Positions 33,682 through 42,028 of a stretch of DNA of 64,000 nt are shown piece by piece; positions within the stretch are counted from its first letter, which is position 1; each line of letters opens with the position of its first letter. The notes under the pieces were generated by a model. The model was not told the DNA's origin. It searched no databases and was given only the letters and a program-made list of their open reading frames with translations. The position numbers were made by a program, and so were the translations under genes. The stretch is from an uncultured Dorea sp. (GTDB lineage: Bacteria; Bacillota; Clostridia; Lachnospirales; Lachnospiraceae): the NCBI GenBank assembly GCA_948602995.1, contig CAPEBR010000008.1:78629-142628 (forward strand), read 5' to 3'.

Positions 33682-34512
33682 ATGAAGCTTGATATGCATT
33701 GCCATGTAAAGGAGGGTTCGCTTGACAGCAAAGTAAGTCTGGAGGAATACATTTCCTGTCTGAAATCCCAGGGGTTTGACGGGATGCTGGTTACAGACCA
33801 CGATACCTATAAGGGATACCGCCACTGGAAGTACAAGATGAAGGGAAAGGTTCATGAAGACTTTGTTGTGCTAAAAGGGATTGAATATGATACGTGCGAT
33901 GCAGGGCATATTATCTGCATCATGCCGGAAGGGGTAAAGATGCGGCTGCTGGAGCTCAGAGGGCTGCCGGCTGCCGTCCTGATTGACTTTGTGCACCGCC
34001 ATGGAGGGATTCTTGGCCCGGCTCACCCATGCGGGGAAAAATATCTGAGCTTTACGCATACAAAAAGGTATTTTAAGTCGCCGGAGATTATAAAACGGTT
34101 TGATTTTTTTGAGGTGTTTAATGCCTGTGAACCGGCATCGTCTAATGAAGGTGCGGCAAAGCTTGCGGTAAAATATAAGAAGCCTGGAATCGGAGGAAGT
34201 GATGCACACAGGCCGGACTGTGTGGGAAGAGGTTATACTGTCCTGCCTGAGCGGGTGACCTGTGAGACAGAGCTGATTGCCCTGATCCGGGGCAAGGCTC
34301 AGATTGAGACAGGGGGCGTCCTGTATGACAAGACGACAAAGGATAAGATGGGCAAGGCGAATAAGCTCTTAGTCTATTCCTTCTGGTTTTACAATAAGGG
34401 AGGGGCGCTCTTAAGATGGAGAAAGAGACGGTTAAATGGAGAGATTGAGAACCCGGTGGATCCTATTGACCCGATTGAGATCCCTTATCTTAAGAAGGTG
34501 AGCGGCAGATAA
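33682..34512 (+). CDS. PHP-domain metal-dependent phosphoesterase
   Basis: 276 residues from the ATG at 33682 (ggaaggagg upstream; a TTG six bases earlier is less likely). The PHP motifs are in order: KLDMHCHVKEGSLDSK (H6, H8), VTDHDTYKG, LKGIEYDT, RHGGILGPAHPCG and GGSDAHRPDCVGRG. Together these are the usual histidines and aspartates binding two or three metal ions. Members of this group act on small phosphate esters or nucleotides; substrate not predictable. The next gene begins one base after its stop. Confidence 0.85.
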   Translation: MKLDMHCHVKEGSLDSKVSLEEYISCLKSQGFDGMLVTDHDTYKGYRHWKYKMKGKVHEDFVVLKGIEYDTCDAGHIICIMPEGVKMRLLELRGLPAAVLIDFVHRHGGILGPAHPCGEKYLSFTHTKRYFKSPEIIKRFDFFEVFNACEPASSNEGAAKLAVKYKKPGIGGSDAHRPDCVGRGYTVLPERVTCETELIALIRGKAQIETGGVLYDKTTKDKMGKANKLLVYSFWFYNKGGALLRWRKRRLNGEIENPVDPIDPIEIPYLKKVSGR

Positions 34513-34513
34513 T

Positions 34514-35371
34514 ATGCAGATTTATTACTTGATCTTGTATTTTTTTACGTATGGGCTGCTTGGCTGGTGCACGGAGGTAGCGTATGCGGCGGTCAGGCAG
34601 GGGAAGTTTGTGAACAGAGGTTTTTTAAATGGTCCCATTTGTCCCATTTACGGGGTAGGGGTCAGCATCGTGATTTATTTTCTCATGCCGCTTTCAGGAA
34701 GCCTGGCGCTTCTCTATGCTGCCTCTACCGTTCTTGTGACAGTATTAGAGGGAATTACAGGATATCTTATGGAGCGGCTCTTCCATCATAAGTGGTGGGA
34801 CTATTCCGATCAGCCTCTGAATATAGGAGGATATGTGTGCCTGATCTTTTCCCTTGTGTGGGGAGTGGCGTGTGTTTTTATTGTGAGGGTATTCCATCCC
34901 CTGATACATAAATTGCTTGCGCTGATTCCGTTTGCGGCAGGCGTTGTTCTGTGTGCCGGGTTAATGTCTGTTCTTTTCGCGGATCTGTATGTGACAGCGT
35001 CCGGTATTCTGAAGCTGAACCGGCAGCTTGAAACAATGGAGAGGATCGCGGGAGAGCTTAAGGAGCTTTCGGATAAACTCGGAGAGACAATCTATGAGAA
35101 TGTCATGGAGACGATGGAGATCAGGGAAGAGGGACTTAAGAGAATCAGCGATGCGGCGGCCGGGCGAAAGGAACGGTTTGAGGAGTTTACCTCAGAGCAG
35201 AGACAGAGAACCAGGGCGAGGCTTCTGGAACTTCACGAACGCTATGAGGCTGTTTCGAGAGAACGGTCCAGGGTTGCCGGACGTCTTATGAATGCATTTC
35301 CGCGTATGGAATCCAAAAGGCATAGGATGTTGCTGGAAGAATTGAAAAAGAGAATGAAAAACAGGATGTAA
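34514..35371 (+). CDS. Putative ABC transporter permease (CmpB-type, PF06541-like) with coiled-coil tail
   Basis: 285 residues. Residues 1-165 are four to five membrane helices with family marks YGLLGWCTEVAYAAVRQGKF, NRGFLNGPICPIYGVGV, LEGITGYLMERLFHHKWWDY and NIGGYVCLIFSLVWG. Residues about 170-285 are charged and helical, likely a cytoplasmic coiled coil. Despite the family name, no ABC ATPase is nearby, and transport has not been shown for this group. Tight spacing links it to the PHP gene. Confidence 0.8.
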   Translation: MQIYYLILYFFTYGLLGWCTEVAYAAVRQGKFVNRGFLNGPICPIYGVGVSIVIYFLMPLSGSLALLYAASTVLVTVLEGITGYLMERLFHHKWWDYSDQPLNIGGYVCLIFSLVWGVACVFIVRVFHPLIHKLLALIPFAAGVVLCAGLMSVLFADLYVTASGILKLNRQLETMERIAGELKELSDKLGETIYENVMETMEIREEGLKRISDAAAGRKERFEEFTSEQRQRTRARLLELHERYEAVSRERSRVAGRLMNAFPRMESKRHRMLLEELKKRMKNRM

Positions 35372-35377
35372 AAAGGT

Positions 35378-35404
35378 GGCCGATTATAGAATCGGTCATT
35401 TTTT
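35378..35404 (+). terminator. Intrinsic terminator
   Basis: ggccgatt and aatcggtc pair around atag, followed by a T-rich run. It ends the PHP/CmpB-type unit before the next promoter. Confidence 0.85.
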
Positions 35405-35439
35405 GCGTTTTTTTGTGCAATATTTCAGAGTGGAAAAGA

Positions 35440-35660
35440 TTGACAAATTGAAAAAAACTATTTATGATTATAACACTCGTCTAAGAAATTCTTATTTCTG
35501 AACAAAAGTTCATGGGGTTTCCCCCGTACAGGGAATACATCTTCCCAGATTTTCCAAAGCGAGATATAGAGGACAGGAAGGAGGACGGAAGTTTTTTCGT
35601 ATACGTTTTATCAGTAACTATTGGTGACAGAGGTTTTGAAAAAGGAGAAGTGAACTGAAT
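35440..35660 (+). promoter_or_regulatory. Consensus promoter and long leader of the NlpC/P60-SpaA gene
   Basis: TTGACA (35440-35445), 17 bases, TATGAT (35463-35468). Transcription would start near 35475, leaving a leader of about 185 bases. In it, ggggtttcccc and gggaatacatcttccc can form small hairpins, followed by gacaggaaggaggacgg. I could not match it to a known riboswitch class. Confidence 0.75.
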
Positions 35661-38360
35661 ATGGCAAAAAAAGTTATGTTATTTTTAATGGCTTTCGTGT
35701 CGGCATGTATTATCCTGTATCAGGGAGGAATAAGGCAGACAAAAGCTTCGGAGGCGGCTGCATTATTTAAAGGAAAGACGACAGAGGAGGTTATCAAAGT
35801 TGCAAGATCGGGCCTTAATGTTCCCTATGTATGGGGCGGAACGACCAAATCAGGATGGGACTGCTCAGGCTATGTGACATGGGTGGGAAAGCAGCTCGGA
35901 GTGGATATGGGCAGGACTACCAGCGATATCTTAAGCTATGGGCGCGGGCAGGATGCCCAGGTTGCAGTCGGTGAGAATTCAGCTGATTTTAACAAGGATT
36001 ACGGAGCAGGAATTATTAAGGAAGGAGATGTAATTGTGTTCATGAATGATTCCGGTAAGGATGTCCATACCGGAATTGTGGGCGGTGATTACAGTCTGTA
36101 TCATGCGTGGGGAGAAGGAGCCAGTGCATACTGGTTTAAGCCTGCCTACTCCAGCTGGTGTGAAGGGAAGGGGACCGTTCACTGCCGGTTTGATAAGATG
36201 TGGGAGGTAGAGGGAGGACACGAAAAGTCCTATGATGCCTATATTGTATTCCGTGGAGTAGAGGATAAGGGTGCGGCACGGCTGATCAAAAAATCTGCCA
36301 ATGAAGCAGTTACAGGAAGCAATAGCTGCTACTCCCTGAAGGGTGCAGAATACGGGGTCTATTCTGACAGTAAGTGCAAGAAAAAAGAAGGGACGCTTAC
36401 CACAGATGCCAAGGGGAATACAGGGACACTGGAGTTAAAGGCAGGTACCTATTATGTGAAGGAGCTGAAAGCCCCGGAAGGCTTCGTGCTTGATGAGAAG
36501 GTACATAGTGTGGAGGTTGCGGCAAATGAAACTGCGGAGGTAAAAGTAACGGACAAGCCAGAGTATAGTAAGGCAGAGCTCTCGGTAGAGAAGATGGATC
36601 AGGAAACCGGCGGGTCGCCCCAGGGGAAGGCATCCCTTGCAGGAGCAGAATTTACGGTAAAATATTACGACAATCTGTCTGGAAAGACGGACGGAAGCCC
36701 GAAAAAAACATGGGTAATCCAGACAAAGGAGGAGAACGGCAAATACTGTGCGAGGCTGGAACAGTCTTGTAAGGCCGGAGGGGATGATTTTTACATGGAG
36801 GATGGTGCAGCGATTCTTCCTCTTGGGACATATTCCATTGAGGAAACGAAGGCACCTGAGGGGTATCTGCTGGAGGGAGCGGTTCTTGCACCGTCTGGCA
36901 GTACCGGACAGAAGTCAGCAAAGTGTACGGCTGTTGTAAAGGAAAGCGGTGGAAAGGTTTCCTTAGAAGGCGGGAATGTGTATTCGGCTTCTGACAAGAT
37001 TATCAGAGGAGGGGTGAAGGTGAAGAAGCTGGATTTTGAGACAAAGAAGGATACTCCCCAGGGAAATGCCGCACTTCAGGGGGCTGTCTTTGAGATTGTT
37101 ACGCTGTCAGATTCTCCTGTTTCTGTAGGCGGAAATACTTATAAAAAGGGGGAGGTCATCACAGAGCTTGAGACTGATGAAGAGGCGGCGGCCCAGACGA
37201 AAAGCCTGCTTCTTCCTTACGGAAGCTATGAGATCCGGGAAAAGAACCCGCCGGCAGGTTATCTGGGCGAGGGGGTCATCTCCAGAAATTTTGATATTAC
37301 AGAAAACGGCGTGGTTGTGGATATGACCGGTGAGGAACAGGCGATTCAGAACCAGGTTAAGAGGGGAGATTTTGAAGGCGTAAAGGCAGGCGGGAAAAAA
37401 TATAAAAGACTTGCAGGCGTTCCCTTTGAGATTAAAAGTACAACAACCGGGGAGACACATACGATAGTGACAGATGAAAACGGACAGTTTAATACCTCGG
37501 CTGACTGGACGCCCCATACTCAGAATACGAATCAGGGAAGCACCCACGAGGACGGAATCTGGTTCGGCGAAGGAGAACCGGATGATACGAAGGGAGCACT
37601 CCTTTATGATACTTATCAGATTACAGAGCTTTCATGTGAAGCGAACAAGGAGTATGAACTGATCCCTTCCTTTGAGATTACGGTAAAACAGAATAAGAGG
37701 AAGATTAATCTTGGAACGCTTGTAGATGATGACATACCAGATATTCCAGAGGAGCCGGAGAAGCCGGAAAAGCCGGAAATAACCATCCATACCACAGCAG
37801 CGAACAAGGCGGACGGCTCTAAGGCAGTGGTTGCAAACGGACAGGTAACGATTACAGATGTGGTGACTATTGACGGTCTGGAGCCCGGAAAAAGCTACAG
37901 ACTGTATGGATGGGAGATGGTAAAAAATAAGGAAATGACCGCGAAGCTTGTGGTTGACGAAAAGCCGGTGGAGAATGAGCTTCTGTTTACTGCAGATGAA
38001 AAGATGAAAAAGGCAGTGATTGAGTTTACCTTTCCTGCCACTCACCTGGCCGGGTCTGATGTTGTGGTTTTTGAAGAGCTGTATGACCTGACAGAGCCGG
38101 AGCATCCAGAGCTTGTGGCGGAACATAAGGACATTGAGAACCGCAGTCAGACCGTATCTATAAAAAAGCCAGTACAAAAGGAAAAAAAGAAAAAGGCGGA
38201 AAAGAAAACAACAAAAAAGGTGACAGAGAAAAAGACGGTCCCGGTGTCCAGAGCCCCAAAAACCGGTGACACAAATTCCGTATTCTTGTTTGTTTTTATC
38301 CTGTTGGCTGTTCTTTCTTGCATAGCTATTATCAGATGTGTTACAATAATGCGGAAATAG
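35661..38360 (+). CDS. Sortase-type surface protein: NlpC/P60 hydrolase + SpaA repeats + VaFE domain
   Basis: 899 residues. Signal peptide MAKKVMLFLMAFVSACIILY (cut near TKASEA, about 32). An NlpC/P60 peptidase follows (about 35-190) with C68 (WDCSGYV), H136 (DVHTGIVGG) and H148 (LYHAWGEG) as catalytic candidates. At least three SpaA/prealbumin-type pilin domains come next (marks: ELKAPEGFVLDE, ETKAPEGYLLEG, EKNPPAGYLGEG). A VaFE-type domain lies at about 705-830 (HTTAANKADGSK ... VVFEELYD), a fold that can form internal ester bonds. Then a lysine-rich linker, the sorting motif APKTGD, a hydrophobic helix and the MRK tail. Probably wall-anchored. Pairing a wall hydrolase with pilin repeats on one chain is unusual. 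No sortase gene is in the window. Confidence 0.88.
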   Translation: MAKKVMLFLMAFVSACIILYQGGIRQTKASEAAALFKGKTTEEVIKVARSGLNVPYVWGGTTKSGWDCSGYVTWVGKQLGVDMGRTTSDILSYGRGQDAQVAVGENSADFNKDYGAGIIKEGDVIVFMNDSGKDVHTGIVGGDYSLYHAWGEGASAYWFKPAYSSWCEGKGTVHCRFDKMWEVEGGHEKSYDAYIVFRGVEDKGAARLIKKSANEAVTGSNSCYSLKGAEYGVYSDSKCKKKEGTLTTDAKGNTGTLELKAGTYYVKELKAPEGFVLDEKVHSVEVAANETAEVKVTDKPEYSKAELSVEKMDQETGGSPQGKASLAGAEFTVKYYDNLSGKTDGSPKKTWVIQTKEENGKYCARLEQSCKAGGDDFYMEDGAAILPLGTYSIEETKAPEGYLLEGAVLAPSGSTGQKSAKCTAVVKESGGKVSLEGGNVYSASDKIIRGGVKVKKLDFETKKDTPQGNAALQGAVFEIVTLSDSPVSVGGNTYKKGEVITELETDEEAAAQTKSLLLPYGSYEIREKNPPAGYLGEGVISRNFDITENGVVVDMTGEEQAIQNQVKRGDFEGVKAGGKKYKRLAGVPFEIKSTTTGETHTIVTDENGQFNTSADWTPHTQNTNQGSTHEDGIWFGEGEPDDTKGALLYDTYQITELSCEANKEYELIPSFEITVKQNKRKINLGTLVDDDIPDIPEEPEKPEKPEITIHTTAANKADGSKAVVANGQVTITDVVTIDGLEPGKSYRLYGWEMVKNKEMTAKLVVDEKPVENELLFTADEKMKKAVIEFTFPATHLAGSDVVVFEELYDLTEPEHPELVAEHKDIENRSQTVSIKKPVQKEKKKKAEKKTTKKVTEKKTVPVSRAPKTGDTNSVFLFVFILLAVLSCIAIIRCVTIMRK

Positions 38361-38386
38361 AACAAAAAGAACAGGAGGTTGTCGTA

Positions 38387-39661
38387 ATGGGAATGACAAT
38401 GACGCAGAAAATCCTGGCGGCGCATGCAGGTCTTGACACTGTAACAGCAGGTCAGCTGATAGAAGCAAAATTAGATGTGGTTATGGCAAATGATATTACC
38501 GGGCCTATGGCGCTGCCTATTTTCCGGGAGATGGCAGATCGGGTATTTGATCAGGACAAGGTTGTGCTGGTGCCGGATCATTTTACGCCGAATAAGGATA
38601 TTAAGTCTGCGGAGAATTCGAAGGCTATTCGCGAATTTGCAAGAGAGCAGGGGCTTACCTGGTACTTTGAGCAGGGTAAGTCAGGAGTAGAGCATGCAAT
38701 TCTTCCGGAAGCGGGAGTGGTTGCAGCAGGAGAGTGTATTATCGGTGCAGATTCCCATACTTGTACATATGGTGCGCTGGGTGCGTTTTCTACAGGTGTC
38801 GGGACAACAGATATTGCCACCGGCATGGCAACCGGACAGCTGTGGTTTAAGGTCCCGGGTGCGATGAAGTTTGTGCTTAGAGGAAAGCCGGGACCATATG
38901 TAAGCGGAAAGGATATTATCATCCATATTATCGGCAGGATCGGGGTGGACGGCGCATTGTATAAGTCCATGGAATTTACTGGGGACGGGATTGCATCACT
39001 TTCTATGGATGACCGGTTTACGATGGCGAATATGGCCATTGAGGCAGGTGCAAAGAACGGAATCTTCCCGGTGGATGACAGCGCCAGAAAGTATCTGGAA
39101 GAGCATACAAGGAAAGCTTACCAGATATATGAGGCGGATGAGGATGCCGTGTATGATGAAGTAATAGAGATTGATCTGTCTGAGGTGCGTCCTACGGTTG
39201 CGTTCCCGCATCTTCCGGGCAATGCAAAGACAATTGACGAGATCGAGGCCATGGAGCCTGTCCGGATTCAGCAGGTGGTGATCGGCTCCTGCACCAATGG
39301 ACGTATGGAAGATATGAGAAAAGCGGCGGCAATTCTGAAAGGACATACCGTTCATCCGGATGTGCGCGTCATGGTAATTCCGGCAACACAGAAGATCTAT
39401 AAGCAGTGTATTAAGGAAGGGCTTCTTGATATCTTTGTGGATGCAGGCTGTGCAGTAAATACGCCGAGCTGCGGACCGTGTATGGGAGGCCATATGGGTG
39501 TTATGGCAGCAGGTGAGAGGTGTGTCTCTACTACCAACCGGAATTTTGTGGGAAGAATGGGACATGTGGATTCCCTGATCTATCTTGCCTCCCCGGAGGT
39601 AGCAGCGGCGAGTGCCATTGCAGGCTGTATTGCAAATCCTGAGAAAGTAGGTGACAGATAA
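38387..39661 (+). CDS. leuC: 3-isopropylmalate dehydratase large subunit (LeuC, short type)
   Basis: 424 residues of the archaeal/clostridial short LeuC type; start at 38387 with caggagg ahead (the longer frame overlaps the previous gene's end). Isomerises 2- to 3-isopropylmalate in leucine synthesis with its small subunit. [4Fe-4S] ligands C302 (GSCTNGRMEDM), C362 and C365 (SCGPCMGG). Other marks: HFTPNKDIKSAENSK, GADSHTCTYGALGAFSTGVG. The family also contains homoaconitase- and methylmalate-isomerase-like enzymes; since leuA and leuB are absent here, a related 2-hydroxyacid substrate cannot be excluded. Confidence 0.88.
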   Translation: MGMTMTQKILAAHAGLDTVTAGQLIEAKLDVVMANDITGPMALPIFREMADRVFDQDKVVLVPDHFTPNKDIKSAENSKAIREFAREQGLTWYFEQGKSGVEHAILPEAGVVAAGECIIGADSHTCTYGALGAFSTGVGTTDIATGMATGQLWFKVPGAMKFVLRGKPGPYVSGKDIIIHIIGRIGVDGALYKSMEFTGDGIASLSMDDRFTMANMAIEAGAKNGIFPVDDSARKYLEEHTRKAYQIYEADEDAVYDEVIEIDLSEVRPTVAFPHLPGNAKTIDEIEAMEPVRIQQVVIGSCTNGRMEDMRKAAAILKGHTVHPDVRVMVIPATQKIYKQCIKEGLLDIFVDAGCAVNTPSCGPCMGGHMGVMAAGERCVSTTNRNFVGRMGHVDSLIYLASPEVAAASAIAGCIANPEKVGDR

Positions 39662-40155
39662 TGAAGGCTTTGGGACATGTTTTTAAGTATGGAGATAATG
39701 TGGATACAGATGTAATCATTCCGGCAAGATATCTGAATTCCTTTGACGCAGAGGAGCTTGCAAGCCATGCGATGGCGGATATAGATCCGGAGTTTGTGAA
39801 CAAGGTAAGGCCAGGAGATCTGATCGTGGCAAATAAGAACTTTGGCTGCGGGTCGTCAAGGGAGCATGCGCCCCTCTGTCTGAAGACGGCAGGGGTAAGC
39901 TGTGTGATTGCTGAGACATTTGCGAGAATTTTTTATAGAAATGCAATCAATATCGGACTTCCGATTATTGAATGTCCGGAGGCGGCAAGGGGAATTGAAG
40001 CCGGGGATGAAGTAGAAGTGGATTTTGACAGCGGAAAGATTTTTAACAGAACGAAGGGAACGGAATTTAAAGGACAGCCGTTCCCGGAATTTATGCAGAA
40101 GCTGATCGCTGCAGGCGGACTGGTAAAATACACGCTTGCGAATAAGGACAGGTGA
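39661..40155 (+). CDS. leuD: 3-isopropylmalate dehydratase small subunit
   Basis: 164 residues; the swivel domain that completes the LeuCD enzyme. ATG overlaps the leuC TAA by one base. Marks: GDNVDTDVIIPARYL, NKNFGCGSSREHAPLCLK (the GSSREH substrate loop), FARIFYRNAINIGLP. Length is right for the short LeuD type. Six bases separate its stop from thrC. Confidence 0.92.
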   Translation: MKALGHVFKYGDNVDTDVIIPARYLNSFDAEELASHAMADIDPEFVNKVRPGDLIVANKNFGCGSSREHAPLCLKTAGVSCVIAETFARIFYRNAINIGLPIIECPEAARGIEAGDEVEVDFDSGKIFNRTKGTEFKGQPFPEFMQKLIAAGGLVKYTLANKDR

Positions 40156-40161
40156 TTAAGA

Positions 40162-41646
40162 ATGAATCTATATTATACAAGCACAAGAAATTCGGATGTA
40201 AGGGTAACTGCATCCCAGGCCATTCTCTCAGGTCTGGCCCCGGACGGAGGACTATTTGTACCGGAGAGTCTGCCTTCCCTGGATGTATCTTTTGAACAGC
40301 TTAAGGAGATGAGCTACCAGGAGACTGCATATGCGGTGATGAAGCAGTTCCTTACGGATTTTACGGAGGAAGAACTAAAATCATGTATCGCAAAGGCTTA
40401 TGACAGTAAGTTTGACACAGAGGAGATTGCTCCTCTTGCGAAGATTGATGATACCTATTATCTGGAGCTGTTCCATGGAGCCACTATTGCGTTCAAGGAT
40501 ATGGCGCTTTCCATCCTCCCCCATCTTCTTACCGTGTCGGCAGGGAAAAACAAGGTGGATAAGGAGATCGTGATACTGACGGCAACTTCCGGGGATACCG
40601 GTAAAGCGGCAATGGCCGGTTTCGCGGATGTGAAAGGAACAAGGATTATTGTATTCTACCCGAAGGATGGCGTCAGCAGAGTGCAGGAGCTTCAGATGGT
40701 GACACAGAAGGGAAGCAATGTAGATGTAGTGGCGATTCATGGAAACTTTGATCATGCCCAGAGCGGTGTGAAGGCTATGTTTGAGGACAAAGAGCTCGCC
40801 AGGGAGCTTGAGGAGGCGGGATATCAGTTTTCTTCAGCGAATTCCATCAATATCGGAAGGCTTGTTCCCCAGGTTGTGTACTATGTCTATGCCTATGCAA
40901 AGCTTTTAAAATACGGGGAGATTCAGGAAGGCGGGCAGATTGATATCGTGGTTCCCACAGGCAATTTTGGCAATATCCTTGCAGCATATTATGCAAAGAG
41001 GATGGGGGTGTCCGTTCACCATCTGATCTGTGCGTCCAATCAGAACAAGGTGCTCTTTGACTTCTTCCAGACAGGTGTATATGATAAAAACCGGGAATTT
41101 GTACTTACCAGCTCACCGTCCATGGACATTCTGATCTCCAGTAATCTGGAACGGCTGATCCATCTGATTGCAGATGAGGATGCGAAAAAGACCAGAGCAT
41201 TCATGGAGCGGCTTAAGACCAGCGGGAGTTATGAGATTACGGCAGAGATGAAGGAAAAGCTGGCAGATTTCAGAGCAGGCTATGCCAGCGAGGAGGATAC
41301 GGCGGCGGCGATACGTGCAGTCTATGAGAAGACAGGCTATGTGATGGATCCCCACACAGCGGTGGCTTCCCATGTGTGCAGAAGCCAGAAGGAAGAAAGC
41401 GGCAGCAGGAAATGTGTTATAGCATCCACTGCAAGCCCTTTCAAATTCGTAAAAAGTGTTATGGATGCCCTTGGTAAAGGGGAAGAGGAGACGGATGAGC
41501 TTGAACTTCTGCCAAAGCTTGAAAATATATCCGGTGTATCCATGCCCGGGGCAGTGAGGGAGATTCTTCATGCCAGAGTGCTTCATACAACAGAATGTGA
41601 CGCAGACAGGATGGAAGATGCTGTAAAAAAAATATTAAAGTTATAA
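40162..41646 (+). CDS. thrC: Threonine synthase
   Basis: PLP enzyme converting O-phosphohomoserine to threonine. 494 residues, long (fungal/proteobacterial-like) ThrC type. Lysine K112 in HGATIAFKDMAL binds PLP; the phosphate-binding loop TATSGDTGKAAMAGF follows, then QFSSANSINIGRLVPQ-type and VPTGNFGNILAAYYAK motifs. It starts six bases after leuD, so leuC, leuD and thrC form one transcript. The link between LeuCD and threonine might reflect an isoleucine/2-oxobutanoate route as well as plain clustering. Confidence 0.93.
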   Translation: MNLYYTSTRNSDVRVTASQAILSGLAPDGGLFVPESLPSLDVSFEQLKEMSYQETAYAVMKQFLTDFTEEELKSCIAKAYDSKFDTEEIAPLAKIDDTYYLELFHGATIAFKDMALSILPHLLTVSAGKNKVDKEIVILTATSGDTGKAAMAGFADVKGTRIIVFYPKDGVSRVQELQMVTQKGSNVDVVAIHGNFDHAQSGVKAMFEDKELARELEEAGYQFSSANSINIGRLVPQVVYYVYAYAKLLKYGEIQEGGQIDIVVPTGNFGNILAAYYAKRMGVSVHHLICASNQNKVLFDFFQTGVYDKNREFVLTSSPSMDILISSNLERLIHLIADEDAKKTRAFMERLKTSGSYEITAEMKEKLADFRAGYASEEDTAAAIRAVYEKTGYVMDPHTAVASHVCRSQKEESGSRKCVIASTASPFKFVKSVMDALGKGEEETDELELLPKLENISGVSMPGAVREILHARVLHTTECDADRMEDAVKKILKL

Positions 41647-41666
41647 TACTTATTGTGAAAAATAAG

Positions 41667-41695
41667 TTGTAAAATCTCTGAAAATAGGTTATAAT
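41667..41695 (+). promoter_or_regulatory. Promoter of the 6S-like RNA
   Basis: TTGTAA (41667-41672), 17 bases, TATAAT (41690-41695). Transcription would begin near 41702 and read straight into the structured RNA. Confidence 0.75.
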
Positions 41696-41701
41696 AGATT
41701 T

Positions 41702-41926
41702 CAGAAAAAACCTGGGATGTACGATACTCCTGTAATTTTGAACCTACAAAACTTTAAACGGGACTCTTATATCTCCGTAATATGTCAGGCCTTCCACGTT
41801 TGGCAGAGGAAGACAAAAAAGCGGATGCGGACACCCACCTGGCTTCGGCTAGGAGTCAAAATACAGGAACCGGCATTTTGGGGATTTCACCAAAGATAAA
41901 AGACAGTCGTATACCGGCTGTCTTTT
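41702..41926 (+). ncRNA. ssrS: Probable 6S RNA
   Basis: A gene-free region with its own promoter, about 200 bases of pairing-rich sequence and an intrinsic terminator (agacagtcg ... cggctgtct, then TTTTT, ending near 41926). tcctgtaattttga near the 5' end pairs with tcaaaatacagga near the 3' end. cctggcttcggctagg forms an internal hairpin. The middle contains acggga...tccgt. The design of a long interrupted rod with a large central bubble, and the local sequence gtaattttgaacctaca, fit Firmicute 6S RNA, which binds sigma-A RNA polymerase. A covariance-model search would decide. The small open frame across it is not believed. Confidence 0.6.
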
Positions 41927-42028
41927 TCAGCATATAGGGAACATAAAGGGCAGCAGTTTTGCCAGCCCGGAAGACGTGCAGTAAAGTGTACGCCATCATG
42001 AATACGGACAACACAGGAGTACATATTC

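Noticed and set aside
38318..38386. N-terminal extension of leuC overlapping the surface-protein end
   Set aside because: It would overlap the upstream gene by over 40 bases and has no ribosome binding site; caggagg precedes the ATG at 38387.
41717..41899. 60-codon open frame in the probable 6S RNA
   Set aside because: Composition is not protein-like and the stretch is explained by RNA structure, promoter and terminator.
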